Positions 25,049 through 51,606 are shown, counted from the stretch's first letter. The stretch is 64,000 bases of DNA from Ecdyonurus torrentis (GCA_949318235.1 OX439131.1:31816904-31880903); one strand, 5' to 3'. Translations and numbers: made by a program. Notes: generated by a model from the sequence alone, not told the origin.

Positions 25049-28626
<3,578 letters not shown>

Positions 28627-28873
28627 AAAGCCCCCCCAAATTTAGGTGAAACACTCACCCTTGGACTGTAGCTTTTATTATCATTATAAATTTAAAAGAA
28701 AAAGAAAAAATATACTAAAAATATATAAGGATCAACCATCAAGGTCATAAGATTATTTTCTTCTGTGCAAGAGCCATCAATATTGCCTTTGCATTTGCTT
28801 AGAAAACATTCATTTGTAAAGAATAAGTGCCCGAGGCATGCAATGTTGGTTAATGTTATGTGTACAAAAAAAC

Positions 28874-28879
28874 AATAAA
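28874..28879 (+). terminator. ATP5F1A poly(A) signal AATAAA
   Basis: AATAAA about 250 nt after the stop codon, followed by A-rich sequence and a T-rich CTGTTTTTCTTTG downstream element. Confidence 0.6.
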
Positions 28880-29394
28880 ACTATTAAAAAAATTATAAAA
28901 ATCCTGTTTTTCTTTGAAAAACGGCAATTAAAAATATACATAAAAAAAAAAAAAAAAAAAAAACTTGTTTTTATTATGTTTAGAACCTTTGCCTATAAGC
29001 ATTAATATTTAATAATACAACAATTTAGTCGTTATTAAGTACTAGGAGAGGAAGTGGGGGGGGGGGGGGGAGTTGACACTGGATGGCAAGCATCCAGTTA
29101 AGATTTTGGTGCATTGCAGATCTTAATTCTATGTGAAAATTATTTTCATTTACCACCCACAATATGGTGAGTAAGAGATCACATTCTTCAAGGTTGTAAG
29201 AGCAAACCTTGTCAAGTCAAACCATAGCATGGTTTTAAATTCTTATTATGCAGGACTTCTAATACATTAAAAAATTGTCATCACATTCTTTATCTGTGAC
29301 ATGCTAGCTTAACCCTGAAGTATTAAAATAAAAATATGAAAAATGAGGCACAGGTAAATTATTATTATAGTTTTATATAAGAACGCACTATATC

Positions 29395-29765
29395 TATAGT
29401 AGTAAAAGAAACTGACAGAAGTATGAGAACAGTGTATTTCGCTGGTTTGGTCATGTTGAGAGAATGGGTGATAAAAGAATAGCAAAGCAGGTATTTCATA
29501 GTAGAGTGGATGGAAGGAGAGATAGAGGCAGGCCTAAAACATCATGGTCTGAGTTGGTTTGAAGATGTTTGAAAAATAAGAATGTATGCAGTATGAAATG
29601 CAAAAGGAAATGTATGAAACAAGGTATGAGACTGAAAGAAGCAAGTGAAGTATTTCAGGATAGGAAGTTGTGGAGGTCTATCACTGGGTCAGGATGCGTT
29701 GTTGGCTTACCCCGAAAGGGATTATAGCATCATGATATGTATGTATGTATGTACTATGTATGTAT
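29395..29765 (+). mobile_element. Non-LTR retrotransposon (LINE) 3' fragment
   Basis: Frame-checked translation gives FRWFGHVERMGDKRIAKQV and, after a gap, GRRDRGRPKTSWSEL, the typical C-terminal end of LINE reverse-transcriptase proteins. An in-frame stop follows. The 3' end runs into a (TGTA)n tail, as in many LINEs. Strongly 5'-truncated. Confidence 0.75.
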
Positions 29766-29869
29766 AGTAGCAAATGGAAAGAAAGGGGATTGGAAATATT
29801 TGGGAAAGGGAGGCTAGCACTGATGGGGGTGCTTGTTGGACATAGTTTATGATCCAGACCAAAATAAAT

Positions 29870-29950
29870 GCCTCTATCTCCATTTGAGATTTTGAGTTGT
29901 CGCTGCTGCCTGGCGCCAACTCTCATTTAATTATATAATGTGATTTTACT
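29870..29950. repeat. Repeat shared with 31880-31970 (inverted)
   Basis: Contains TTTGAGATTTTGAGTTGTCG and CAGGCGCCAACTCTCAT-like sequence (read here as GCCTGGCGCCAACTCTCAT). It matches the complement of TGAGAGTTGGCGCCAGGC near 31891. Confidence 0.7.
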
Positions 29951-30479
29951 TTATTTCTTCTATTGGGGACTCGTCAAATCCTCACCGTCCTTAACAAAAT
30001 TTCCAATCTTTCTGTATTTCTATCATCATTTTATCAAGGATCACAAAGTTAATTTTACCTTTATTATGACATTATTATTAGTACATCAATTTTGATTATT
30101 GTAAATTTTTCTGTATGTAAAATGAAAATTGAAAAATGGGTAATGGAAATGGAAGATTGACCTGTGATTGACAGAGATGCCTTGTTTGCGAGAGAAAATA
30201 ATCTAACCAAGTCTGAAAATTTCAGATCGGGTTGGAATATTTTTAAGATGCAGATAGAGCTCAATCTCACGTTCACCAATCTTTCAAAACTAATTCTGAT
30301 CTATCATATTTTTTTTTATTTATCAAGTATCAAACAGATTATTTTTCCTTGACCAAATTAAATTAATTAAAATAAACTATCAGTAAATTAGGTTTTGTAT
30401 GGCCATTAAAATTAATTTTTACTATTTATATATAGTTAAATAAAAATAACATGGTAATTTATAAGAGTATAAAATATTT

Positions 30480-30678
30480 TTATTGGTTATCAGAACTGAC
30501 ACTAGGCATATTTTCTTCATTTTCAGAGGGAATATCACTTTCTTCGTCATTCTGCAGCAGAAAAGCCTGAATGATATTGCAACGAGCACTGCCGCAATCA
30601 CATGGTACTGGGTGCTCATCTTCAGCTGCATCTAACTCCTTGAGCTGAATGTTGTATTTGCGACTCTCTGGGCCATTC
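30480..30678 (-). other. PRMT distal exon beyond the in-frame TAA
   Basis: Preceded by a proper acceptor (TATGTTTCAG), it stays open to TAA at 30480-30482 and reads NGPESRKYNIQLKEL followed by a Cys-containing acidic tail (PCDCGSARCNII). It joins in the same frame to the sequence after the TAA at 30898-30900. Donor GT is at 30889-30888. It is either the last coding exon reached by readthrough, a former coding exon now in the 3' UTR, or coding in another allele. Its final TAA lies inside the AATAAA poly(A) hexamer. Confidence 0.65.
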
Positions 30679-30897
30679 CTGAAACATATTTAGGCATGCT
30701 TGATATATCATATATGATTATTCTCTTTTTAGAGCAACAAACCATACTACTAAATGTAATGTTTTCTGTAATCATAAAAAATATCCTGCCACCTTCATAT
30801 ATATAGGCCTATAGTATATATACCTATATATAAAAGCATTTTTACAGAGCTAATTTATGTAGTGCTTCAGAATTAACAAATTAACACACCTTTGAAA

Positions 30898-32883
30898 TTA
30901 AATTTCAAATGCTAGAATATCCCCTTCCTCCACGACTTGGTCCTCTGGCCAAACGATTACAGTTTGTTGCCAATGAGTTGGTGGAGAGGCTGGAGATGTG
31001 CTAAGCACAAGTGCATCTTTCTTTTCATCTCCATGTTGTGCAGCAGGGAACTCTACATCGAACCAAATGCCAACTGCTTGATACAGTCCTGCTCTGTCAG
31101 TAGATATAAATACTTTTGAACTAAGCTGAACCACATCATACACTGATACAATATTCATATCAAATGTTTGTATTTTATGTCTCTGTTGATTTAGCAAATC
31201 TACAGACTTCAAGGTAGTGATTTCTGGTTTAATAGCCAAAGATTTTCTAACAACATCTTTCATAGCTGTCATTGTAAAGCCATACACATCATCCCAGAAA
31301 TTTAAGAGATTTGGAGTTGAACAAGGAGAACAATACAGAATTGCCTTTTCAGGATACATTAATCCTCCAGGTTTTAAATGTCTGTCTCTAGCACATATTA
31401 CTGAATCTATCATCGATTCATGAAGGAGAAAAAATCCCATCCATTCTGATATTATGATGTCAACTTCAATTTTTTCAGAGACTTCTTCTGCTCTGCAATG
31501 CAAGACCTAAAAACACAGATTATGCAAGTGATTGAAAATTAAAATGTTTGATTTTTTCTACTAGGTAAATAAAAAAGATAGTAGAAATCATGCAGTAAAA
31601 ATGCCTGATATACTGATATAATATATGAGTAAAGAATCTTGCTAGTCTCAGAAATAAATGTTAATTATTACAGTATTTCTGTTTAGCACTCACAGCCAAC
31701 ACTTTAGTATGGTAAAAAAGACCATAGCTATATAGTTTTCACTGTCCTTTTCTTTTGATATCAAACGCTAATTATTCTTTGCCTTAATTTAATTATTATT
31801 ATTAGGAAAGTTAATAATAATACAGTATACTATAATATACATATACTATATAAGAAACACGTGACGTTAAAATTTGATAGGGTGAAACCAAATGAGAGTT
31901 GGCGCCAGGCAGCAGCGTCAACTGAAAATCTCAAATGGCGATAGTGGTTTAAAAAAATATATATTTGAAAAATATATATATCATGCCATATATTGTCTAA
32001 AGCCGTTATGCTTTCGGTGCCTATTTTTAGAATTGAAATGATTATAGCGCCGAATTTTATCAATCTATTTTTTAAAGATTTTGGAATTTTGTAGTCAGAA
32101 AGTCAAAATTTTGAACACTAATTTTTATTTTATTTTTTGTATTTTGAAGTTAAAGGTCCCAAAGGGCCCCTTAAACAGAAAATTTGAGGTAATTTTTTAC
32201 TCTACTGATCACAAAGGACACTGAAAATTAAGAAATCGAATAAGAACTAAATTTCAGGATAAAGGAGTTTTGATTAAAGCCCAGAATCGCAAAATTGTTC
32301 CAGTTTTGTTATGCGGGTCTAATTAGGGACACTTCAAAGTCAAAATATTTTAAAAATGAAACAAAAATTAAAAATTCAGTTAGAAAAACGAAAACTTTAG
32401 ATTTTGTATTTTTTGGGGTACCGATTTCAAAAATCACATTTTGTTCTTCCCAAATCTCCTCAATAGGGCCCAAAGGGGCCCCATTTTTTCAGAAAGCAAT
32501 ATATTGAAAACCTAACTACAGCAATCGATTTGTAATGGCCAAAAACATAGGAATCAATATATTCCACACCCAAATCCGCAAATATCTAGATTTTTTATTT
32601 TTGGGGCCTTGCTCAGGTCATGCAACTTATTCGATTTCTTAATTTTCAGTGTCCTTTGTGATCAGAAGAGTAAAAAATTACCTCCAATTTTCTGCTTAAG
32701 AGGCCTTTTGGGACCTTTAACTTCAAAATACAAAAATATAAAAAATAGTGTTCAAAAATTTGACTTTCTGACTACAAAATTCCAAAATTTCTAAAAAATC
32801 GATTGATAAAATTTGGCGCTATAATAATTTGAATTCTAAAAATAGGCACCGAACGCCACTGATATATTATACTATATCTATAT

Positions 32884-32975
<92 letters not shown>

Positions 32976-35900
32976 CTATAATACCTTAATTATTAGCGTA
33001 TAATTAAAAAAAAATAAATAAAAAAAATAAAACGATAGAAGAAAATTAGAAAAGTTCTTATCAAATGTTTTAGTGAACATGAACAGATTCCCATTTAGTT
33101 TGCTGAAAATCTTGGTAGCATAGAGACAAAAAAACTAACATGTTATATTGGACAGCTTTTGGCACTAAACTCTCAAATGAAACAATGTGATTAATGTCTT
33201 ATGTCAAAAATACCCAGAGTTCTAGATTGATCTTACTAGCCAAACATTTAGAGAGTGCATGAACAACCACCCACAGTCATTCAAAGGCAAAAACAAAACC
33301 ATGATTGACAAGCTAGTGGCTGAACATGCTGCCTCTCACAATAATAATAATATATATAAAAAAGTAAAATAAAAAAAACAATGAATGACAGTAAAAATTC
33401 TAAAACATCTCCCAAGCCCATCTAACAATGCAGTTACGACAGAGGGAATTACGATATACCAATGTTTTACAGTCCATGGCAGGAAGACAGTATAGATAAG
33501 CCTGACCTTATATAATATACGTTATTGTACACATTCAAACCAACCCTCTCACCTTACTCCCACATATCTTCTCTTACTCCACCACTTGCTTGAGCTCAAC
33601 CCCCCCCCCCCCCCTCCTTCTCCTATTACCTATATAAAGCATGAAACAACAGCAACAGCTATCATTCATAGTTTCTCTCCGGGTCTGTAATGACTGAAGA
33701 GGACTGTAAGGACTGACACACGGTTTTCTACCTTGAAGTTGATGCTGAAAGCTATCCAACATGTGCTACTTTTTTGTCTCTAGCTGTGCTAGCAAATTTT
33801 TCACAGAACTATACATCCCAAATAACAAATAACACACAATAGAGGGTTAAGTACATGCAATGCAATGATAATATTCTTTATTACGGTAATAAAGTAATTG
33901 GAAAGTACAGTGTCCAAAAAATAAAGGGTAAAGTATGATTCACATGGAGCGAAAATTCTACGCCCGTCGACGGACGTCAACGGGTAAACAAAGTTGAAAA
34001 AGTATTGTTGCAACTTGTTTATAATGTAAAAAAACGAACCCTTTCACATGGTTTTAAAACTGACGGATACCGACGGATACTGAGTACTGACGGTCAAAGC
34101 TGGCAACACCCAGCTTTTCTATCCGTTGCTATCCGTCAAAATGACGGGTACTGACGGGTAGCAACGGGTGCATGTGAACGGTTGCATTTGTTTACATAAG
34201 CGCAGCTCCATCCGTCAACAATAATGCATGTGAAAGGGGCGATATGTTTATATTAGCGCAGCTCAATCCGTATGCGTCAGTTTTCCCGCGCATGCGCAGT
34301 AATGCGAATTTTTTTCTCATGTGAAACAAACAAATTCGCGTAACCGTCAGTTTCCGTCAATACCCGTCGACGGATGTTTAGTTTTTACTCCATGTGAACA
34401 ATACTTTATTTGGGTAACCATTTAAACTTGATCCATTTTTGTGCGCCACAAAATATTATGAGCAAACAAGAAATCTAGTTTCTTATGCAAATAGTTAGTA
34501 GAGATGTTTAACACAAAGCTTGGGAGAAGAAGGCAAAAATTGTCAAAGAAGAGAAGAGTTAGCTCCTCGCGCTCAGGTGAGCTGCTAGCCTGTATTATAT
34601 GTCAAGTAAAAAAAAAAAAAAAAAAAACTTTTTACATTCATTTTATTGCAATAGCACATGCATTTTTTTTTTTTGAAATTGTACAGCTGTGGCCAAAATT
34701 TTCCAAACAATTTGCATAGGCAACCTGAATTAACCACACTATGCTATCTTTATGAGAAAACACAGCGGCTGCCTCTGCCCCAATCGGGAACTATTGTCCA
34801 GAGCTGTACATGGCATAAATGCTGGTATGTGAGTAATCCTCTTGTATTGGGCACACACATTTGAAAATATATAAAAATGTAAATGTTGTGTAGTTTCCCC
34901 ACACAACTGTTGGCTAGGTCCTTAAATCACTCTCTGATCTCATACCTCATGAATCTCATCAACAATATTTGCCAATGCAGAGGAGTTCTATAATTATTTG
35001 GGAAAGTCCAGAGGATTTTTTAATTCTTCTCCCTCCCAATAAAATAGTACAATAAAAAAATGTAACAATCACATACCTCAATGGTATCCTCAAGATTATT
35101 TTCCTTTGCAATATCTTTAATCGTTAGAGCTAAATTGCTTGCCTCCACAGCGTAAACTTTTTTTGCACCAGCCTTTGCACAGAATAAGGATAGGATACCT
35201 AAAACACAGTCAATATTGTGATATGACTACTTTCTAATGTATATCATAGGCCTATATAATTAGAATTATGAAAGTGAAATATTAGTATATATTGAGGGCT
35301 ACGCAGCATTTGGTACTACAGTAATGCAATCTCCGCGGGTGCAATTTTGGTAAATCTGTATTCTATCTGTATTCTCCGCGCTCCCCTCTTTAAAACATTG
35401 TTATACGCTTAAGTTGCACATGTGCCATTAGTAGGTGTGGCGAAGATTTCACATGTGCCAAAATTGCACCCGTGGAGATTGCAGTAGTGCCGAAATGCCA
35501 CGTAGCCCTTGATATGTATAATTTTTTGGCCTGGGTTTATTTTTTTTTCTCTGCCATGGCATCCCTGTGTAAGCTCATTACTAACTCCCATTTCCCAATG
35601 TTTCCTAATCTATGTATATTTTCTATCAATTTTGTTTACTATCAAAAATCACAGTTGATTTTTCTTTATTGGGTTTTGGAAATTGAGCTGTTAATTGACA
35701 CGAACCCCTTGCATGAGAGAGCAAGTTATCTCTGTCAATTAAAAGCTCAATTTACCAATTCCCAAATTGATAAATGTATATCTGTGATATTCTATCACCG
35801 TTTTATCAATTACAGTATATTATGTTCTACACAAAGTCATTTATAAGTTTCTATTTAATAAAAGATATGTGTGCATCTACTTTATTAACCATAATTGTAA

Positions 35901-36870
35901 TTTGTATTTGAGAGAAAGAAAGAAAGAATTTAAATTTGATATCATCACACCTGTTCCAGCTCCAACATCCATAACTATTCTATCCTTGAAGTTATTAGCA
36001 GATGAGAATATTGCATTTCTGTAGGCTTCAGTTCTTGGCTTGTCTTCAAGCATCAATCGATGTACCTATAGGATAGAGAAATACGTAATAAAATTTATAA
36101 AGAAAATCAAAGAAATACAAAATAATAATATATATATATATATATTATTTACAGCAAATAATATAGTACAGACTATAGTCAACAATATAGAGACACATCT
36201 AGATTATTTGACGTCATAATCCCCTCTTTGTATATACCTGAATCCTTTATGGTAATTTAATTATGAGCTTATTAGATTATAGGATCTGGAGAAAGCATGG
36301 GGTGCATATATATGTTCAAACAGAATGTTGACTTTAAGGGAGAATCAGGGGGAAAAAAAAGGGGGGGGGATTGAAAAATGCTTTTTATAATCAGTGTGGG
36401 TGAGGGGAGAGGAAAACAGGCTACTATTTTTATACTATATGTATATACATAATACATAAGCCTAAAACATCATGAGGTCTGGGGTTGGTTCAAAGGTATA
36501 CTTATGAATAATATATATTATTCATTCTTATTATTCAATATGTATTATTATTGTCTGTAGAAGAATGAATGTATGTGCTCAACGGTGCTCAATATAGTGT
36601 CGTTGTTCGTAAAACCTATGCTTTCTTGCACCAAAAAATGTGCGGGAATATCATTTTGAATAATCATATAATGACCAAAAGTCATAGGAGCAGAAATTGT
36701 GAATATGATGAATGATGACTTTATATTGTGTTTGTGTTTGTAAGTTTGTATATATCATAAATACAGTTTCATACCCCACAATCTTCATACGATTTGAAAT
36801 ATGTAGCATCCTGGTTGTCTTTGCTAATATCCACATTAGCAGGCTCTGGAAAAGGAGTCTCCATCTCCAT
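30898..36870 (-). CDS. Type I protein arginine methyltransferase, 4 exons to first stop, 313 aa
   Basis: SAM-dependent transfer of methyl groups to protein arginines. Minus-strand exons: 36870-36775, 36065-35951, 35198-35077, 31506-30898. Motifs: YFKSYEDCGVHRLML at the start of the core, SAM-binding motif I VMDVGAGTG (63-71), acidic Glu89 (AVEAS), the double-E loop Glu132/Glu141 (SEWMGFFLLHE) with the usual spacing of nine, and the THW loop (288-290). The beta-barrel reads on through PTHWQQTVIVWPEDQ. An in-frame TAA at 30900-30898 then falls where relatives have an ordinary residue, and homology continues in frame after it (FQRNGPESRK). With readthrough the product would be 382 aa. The sequence is nearest by eye to PRMT2/PRMT6-type enzymes, without an SH3 domain, so I give no symbol. 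Intron 3 (3.6 kb) holds many mobile elements. Confidence 0.85.
31880..31970. repeat. Inverted partner of the 29870 repeat
   Basis: TGAGAGTTGGCGCCAGGCAG and AACTGAAAATCTCAAATGGC match the complement of 29870-29950. Lies in PRMT intron 3. Confidence 0.7.
32012..32850. mobile_element. Long inverted-repeat element, about 840 bp
   Basis: The left arm (CGGTGCCTATTTTTAGAATT ... AAAGGTCCCAAAGGGCC ... CACAAAGGACACTGAAAATT) returns inverted on the right (AATTTTCAGTGTCCTTTGTG ... GGCCTTTTGGGACCTTTAAC ... AATTCTAAAAATAGGCACCG). Each arm is about 250 bp, with a noncoding middle. Lies in PRMT intron 3. Confidence 0.85.
32870..32972. repeat. (TA)n microsatellite
   Basis: Directly follows the inverted-repeat element at 32012-32850. 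Confidence 0.95.
33205..33345 (+). pseudogene. Decayed Penelope-like GIY-YIG endonuclease fragment
   Basis: Reading through one in-frame TAG gives DLTSQTFRECMNNHPQSFKG and then TMIDKLVAEHAAS. This aligns with the better preserved fragment at 59237-59458 (GLTTQKARDRMNGHRQSVKN ... KPVAEHAAP). The Tyr of YIG has become a stop and the Gly an Asp. No reverse transcriptase is left. Confidence 0.6.
33930..34407. mobile_element. CCGTCGACGG/TGACGG-iterated inverted-repeat element
   Basis: Ends AAAGTATGATTCACATGGAG and CTCCATGTGAACAATACTTT. The interior repeats TGACGGATACCGACGG and its complement many times, with the palindrome CCGTCGACGG near both ends. No coding capacity. Lies in PRMT intron 3. Confidence 0.85.
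34681..34810. mobile_element. Tc1/mariner-like miniature element, copy 3
   Basis: Ends GTACAGCTGTGGCCAAAATT and ACTATTGTCCAGAGCTGTAC, with a TA target. The interior GAGAAAACACAGCGGCTGCC matches the other copies. Confidence 0.75.
35294..35510. mobile_element. GGGCTACGYGGCATTT MITE, copy 2
   Basis: Ends GAGGGCTACGCAGCATTTGG and CCGAAATGCCACGTAGCCCT, with CAATCTCCGCGG in both arms. Lies in PRMT intron 2. Confidence 0.85.
36455..36560 (+). mobile_element. Probable LINE 3' scrap
   Basis: CCTAAAACATCATGAGGTCT and GGTTGGTT-AAAG resemble 29538-29570, followed by AAGAATGAATGTATG like the LINE tail. Short and worn. Lies in PRMT intron 1. Confidence 0.4.
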
Positions 36871-37499
36871 GACGGCCGGATGCAGTACATATATATTTGA
36901 CACAAGAATGAATGTATGCGGAATTATATCAACAGTTCCGCGTCCTTCCTTTCACGTATGTATGTACTTAATCGTCTATATCGTCCAATTCATTCATATA
37001 ATATGTATGTATAGGATAGTCCTATACGTCGCCTATACTCGCCGTGCTCGATTCTAAACTGGATCTAAATTCCCGGACCCGGAACTCACTACTGTCCAGT
37101 GTCCACTACGGTCAGGTCCAGTCACTCGGTTACTCAGCTCCTAGTCCTGGATCCCGGTCCAAGAAAGTGTCCTGCTGGTCCGATTTTCAAATACAAAGCC
37201 GAGGTCGCGGACTTACGGGACTTTTCTCTGGTCGCGGATCCTGCTCGGATCAGCTCAGGATTATAGCTTATAGCCAGATTATAGCAAAGCAACTATTAAA
37301 GTCAGATTAAAGTCCCTGTAATATTATAGGGACTTTAGCAACTATACTCAGGATCAGCTGTCCCTGTCGCTAGTTGTACACTCAAAATTTAAGCGCCAGA
37401 GGGAGTCAAGGGAAGTTGAATCGGTTGAATAACGGAAGTCGCAATGCGGTGTTGACATATTTATTTCTGTTTTATACATAATGACCTTGGAATAAGCGC

Positions 37500-37627
37500 T
37501 TGTGATTGGCTTAACGCTACACTAGACGCTGAAGAATTTTACAAGTTTCTTGTTGTACGGCGCATGGCTCGTGTTCGTCTAGTCTGCAGTTTTTGGTAGT
37601 TAAATTACTTCAATTTTCCTCTTTCAG
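37500..37627 (+). promoter_or_regulatory. Possible Vasa promoter and noncoding first exon
   Basis: An inverted CCAAT (GATTGG at 37503-37508) and GC-richer sequence lead to a donor CTTTCAG|GTAACA at 37627/37628. A matching acceptor (TTTTACAG) ends at 39734, 39 bases before the Vasa ATG. Joining the two would give a noncoding exon 1 and a 2.1-kb intron. Inferred from splice signals only. Confidence 0.35.
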
Positions 37628-37849
37628 GTAACATATTTTTAATTATAATATTGCAAGATTATTCCTTAATTATTGCAAATATATTTAAAATTGTAAGTAA
37701 GAATGTATGTGTATTCATATTAAAAATTTCAAAGCTTTTGAAACTTGAATTTTTGTTCCCTTCATTCGCCCTGCAACACGTGGTTCTCGATGATTTTTTT
37801 AATATCTACATTTTATGAAGGTTTTGGTCGTTTGTTGCAAGTTATTCTT

Positions 37850-38030
37850 AAGGTGCATTCACATATTCATAAATTTGTTACAACTTTACGCAGTAAATTG
37901 TTAAATAGCATTGTTTTAAATATATTTAATATATATTTAAGCTGAATTTTTCCTAAGGAAAAATTACTTTGCTGCTAAAAAGTTACACCAAATTTAAGAA
38001 CATATACATACATATGTGAATGCACCTTTA
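37850..38030. mobile_element. AAGGTGCATTCAC-ended MITE, copy 2
   Basis: Ends TAAGGTGCATTCACATAT and ATATGTGAATGCACCTTTA are inverted. The inside holds GCAGTAAATTGTTAAATAGC, shared with the copy at 54628-54785. Confidence 0.75.
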
Positions 38031-38305
38031 CCCTTTACATGCCCAGTAACTACATATATGTATATATATTGTGACAACCCTCAATAAATATCATATCAAT
38101 AATATGCTTATGTGTTACATAATGTAAAAGTGCATACAATGCATTATATGAGTGCGTGTCGTGCGGTACACGGCGCGCACAAGGGAGTCTTGGCTTGGCT
38201 TCGACCAAGTCAAGAGCCTCCAAACAATATTTGTACTCCGTAATACCTCCAGTGAATATAAATAGTGTTAATATAATCAACATGTATAATTCACTATATA
38301 CTGTA

Positions 38306-38600
38306 TGGTAAATGTACTAGTTATCGGCAGCTTAAGGGTCTTAAGGTTATTGAAATTCCTATAGTATTGTTGAGAAAAGCAGCCAAACTGACACTGCCGC
38401 AGTTATCGGCACCCCCCATTTTAGGCAGTTTATCTCGACCCCCTTTAGTGATAAAATAGTTTGTAGGTAGTGGTATGGAAACTAGACGAAATTCTAATTA
38501 AGATAGGTTGGTTCTAGTTAGAATCTCGTAAACTTAATACTTTCGCCGTAAAAAGAGCCTGCCGATAACTGCGGCGTGCCGATAACTAGTACAATTACCA
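38306..38600. mobile_element. TTATCGGCA-ended inverted-repeat element
   Basis: Ends TGGTAAATGTACTAGTTATC and GATAACTAGTACAATTACCA, with additional GTTATCGGCACC and TGCCGATAACTG inside. About 295 bp, noncoding. Confidence 0.8.
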
Positions 38601-38633
38601 TCTCATCTCATCCACCACCCACCACTAGTCAGC

Positions 38634-38781
38634 TATATTCAACTCAAAAAACCTCAGTCAATTTAAATCGGGCATGCCTAAAGTATCGCCCATTGTCACA
38701 TTTGAGGAGAAGAGGGGCGGCTGGGCGATACCGTAAAAGGTCGAACGGCAGGTAACTCAGTTTTTTTTGAGTTGAATATAT
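38634..38781. mobile_element. Small hairpin MITE
   Basis: TATATTCAACTCAAAAAACC at the left mirrors TTTTTTGAGTTGAATATA at the right, with an inner GGGCATGCC/GGGCGATACC region. Confidence 0.7.
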
Positions 38782-39477
38782 ATCTATCTATCGTCAATTT
38801 AATAATACGTGACCCCAGTCTATATTCGACCGTCACAATATGTATCGTATACGTATGTACATATATTATGTATGTATGGTTGTGCTAACTATGTTGGTGA
38901 AACAGAAAACTGGTTAAAACTTTTAGTTCAGTATTTAGGATATGCGTCAAATCCAAATGATAAAATTGCTGCCTCGAATCGACATCTCATGATTGAGATG
39001 AGGATATATATAATCAAGCATACTGATAAAGTAAAAGGTGCATATTGTAAGCAAAGTTAAATAATTAAATTAAACCATCTTTCTTTGCTTTTATAGTCTT
39101 TTTTTAAGAAGTGTTTTGTTTTTTTCCGGGTTTTTTCAAGGTGGGTTTTTTCGGGGGGGGGGGGGGGGGGAACTGTTTTTTTTGGGGGGGTTGGGCAAAA
39201 TAGTCGAAACCCTGGCTGAAACAGGCAAGCTGTGATGCCATAAACCTGCAGCTGACATTTTGTGAATGTAAAATAAATTCGAAATCAATGACTGCAGCCA
39301 AATCAGCGCTGATATTTAGGTTTAGGATATAATTATACTATATAGACATATTTTTTGTTCAAGGTGTTCTATGCCTTTAAACTTTTGGCCAGGGTGTATG
39401 TATGATATTGGTATGTATAAAAGGTACGCGTAGTTCAATGCAGAGTATGAATAAAATGTTACAAATATATCTGCAAA

Positions 39478-39590
39478 ATTATACATACATACATATCATG
39501 GTGCTATAATTCCTTTCGGGGTAAGCCAACAACACAGAAGTTTTATCCTGACTAGTGATAGAGACCTCCACAACTTCCTGCAAAATTATA
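39478..39590 (-). mobile_element. LINE 3' end fragment (same family as 29395-29765)
   Basis: The complement reads AGGAAGTTGTGGAGGTCTCT, TTGTTGGCTTACCCCGAAAG and then ATATGTATGTATG. It matches 29662-29760 closely, including the 3' tail. Confidence 0.8.
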
Positions 39591-39773
39591 TATAGCATAA
39601 TCCAGTAATCCCATTGTAATATTACATATTATGTGTATGTATTATTATAGAGCTGCGCTTGTTATATAATATCACTGCATATACATATTTTCATTTAAAA
39701 TTTCTAAAATGCAGTATGTTTATTTATTTTACAGCGATAATTAAGTCCTGGAAGATTTGAATTTTTTTGGAAA

Positions 39774-51319
<11,546 letters not shown>

Positions 51320-51572
51320 AGGACTATAATAGATCAAGTTGTTTCTTTTGAGTTAAACAAAATATAAAACCAATATTATTACTTTAAAGTACTTAAGGTC
51401 AAGATTCTTTACAGTGCATAATTACCAGTAATTTTATTATAGGCCCTATATTATTATTTTTTGGCTAAGACTAAATCTATTATTGTAAAAGCATATGTGT
51501 GATGTTAATAGTAAGCACATTAATTACTGCGTATAATTTAAGTGGCATACTAGTGTACTTAATTCTGCAAGG

Positions 51573-51606
<34 letters not shown>

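Larger units (their letters stand above)
28627..30479. other. Convergent intergenic region between ATP5F1A and PRMT
   Basis: ATP5F1A 3' UTR, poly-A and poly-G tracts (28946-28964, 29056-29071), then LINE debris (29395-29765) and a repeat at 29870-29950 that recurs inverted at 31880-31970. The remainder to 30479 is AT-rich with no gene recognised. Confidence 0.6.
36871..39773. other. Divergent intergenic region between PRMT and Vasa
   Basis: Contains the PRMT upstream region, a GC-rich stretch at about 37030-37260 that stands out from its surroundings and has no recognised coding content, a probable Vasa 5' exon, three MITEs and LINE/GIY-YIG debris. No complete gene is seen. Confidence 0.55.
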
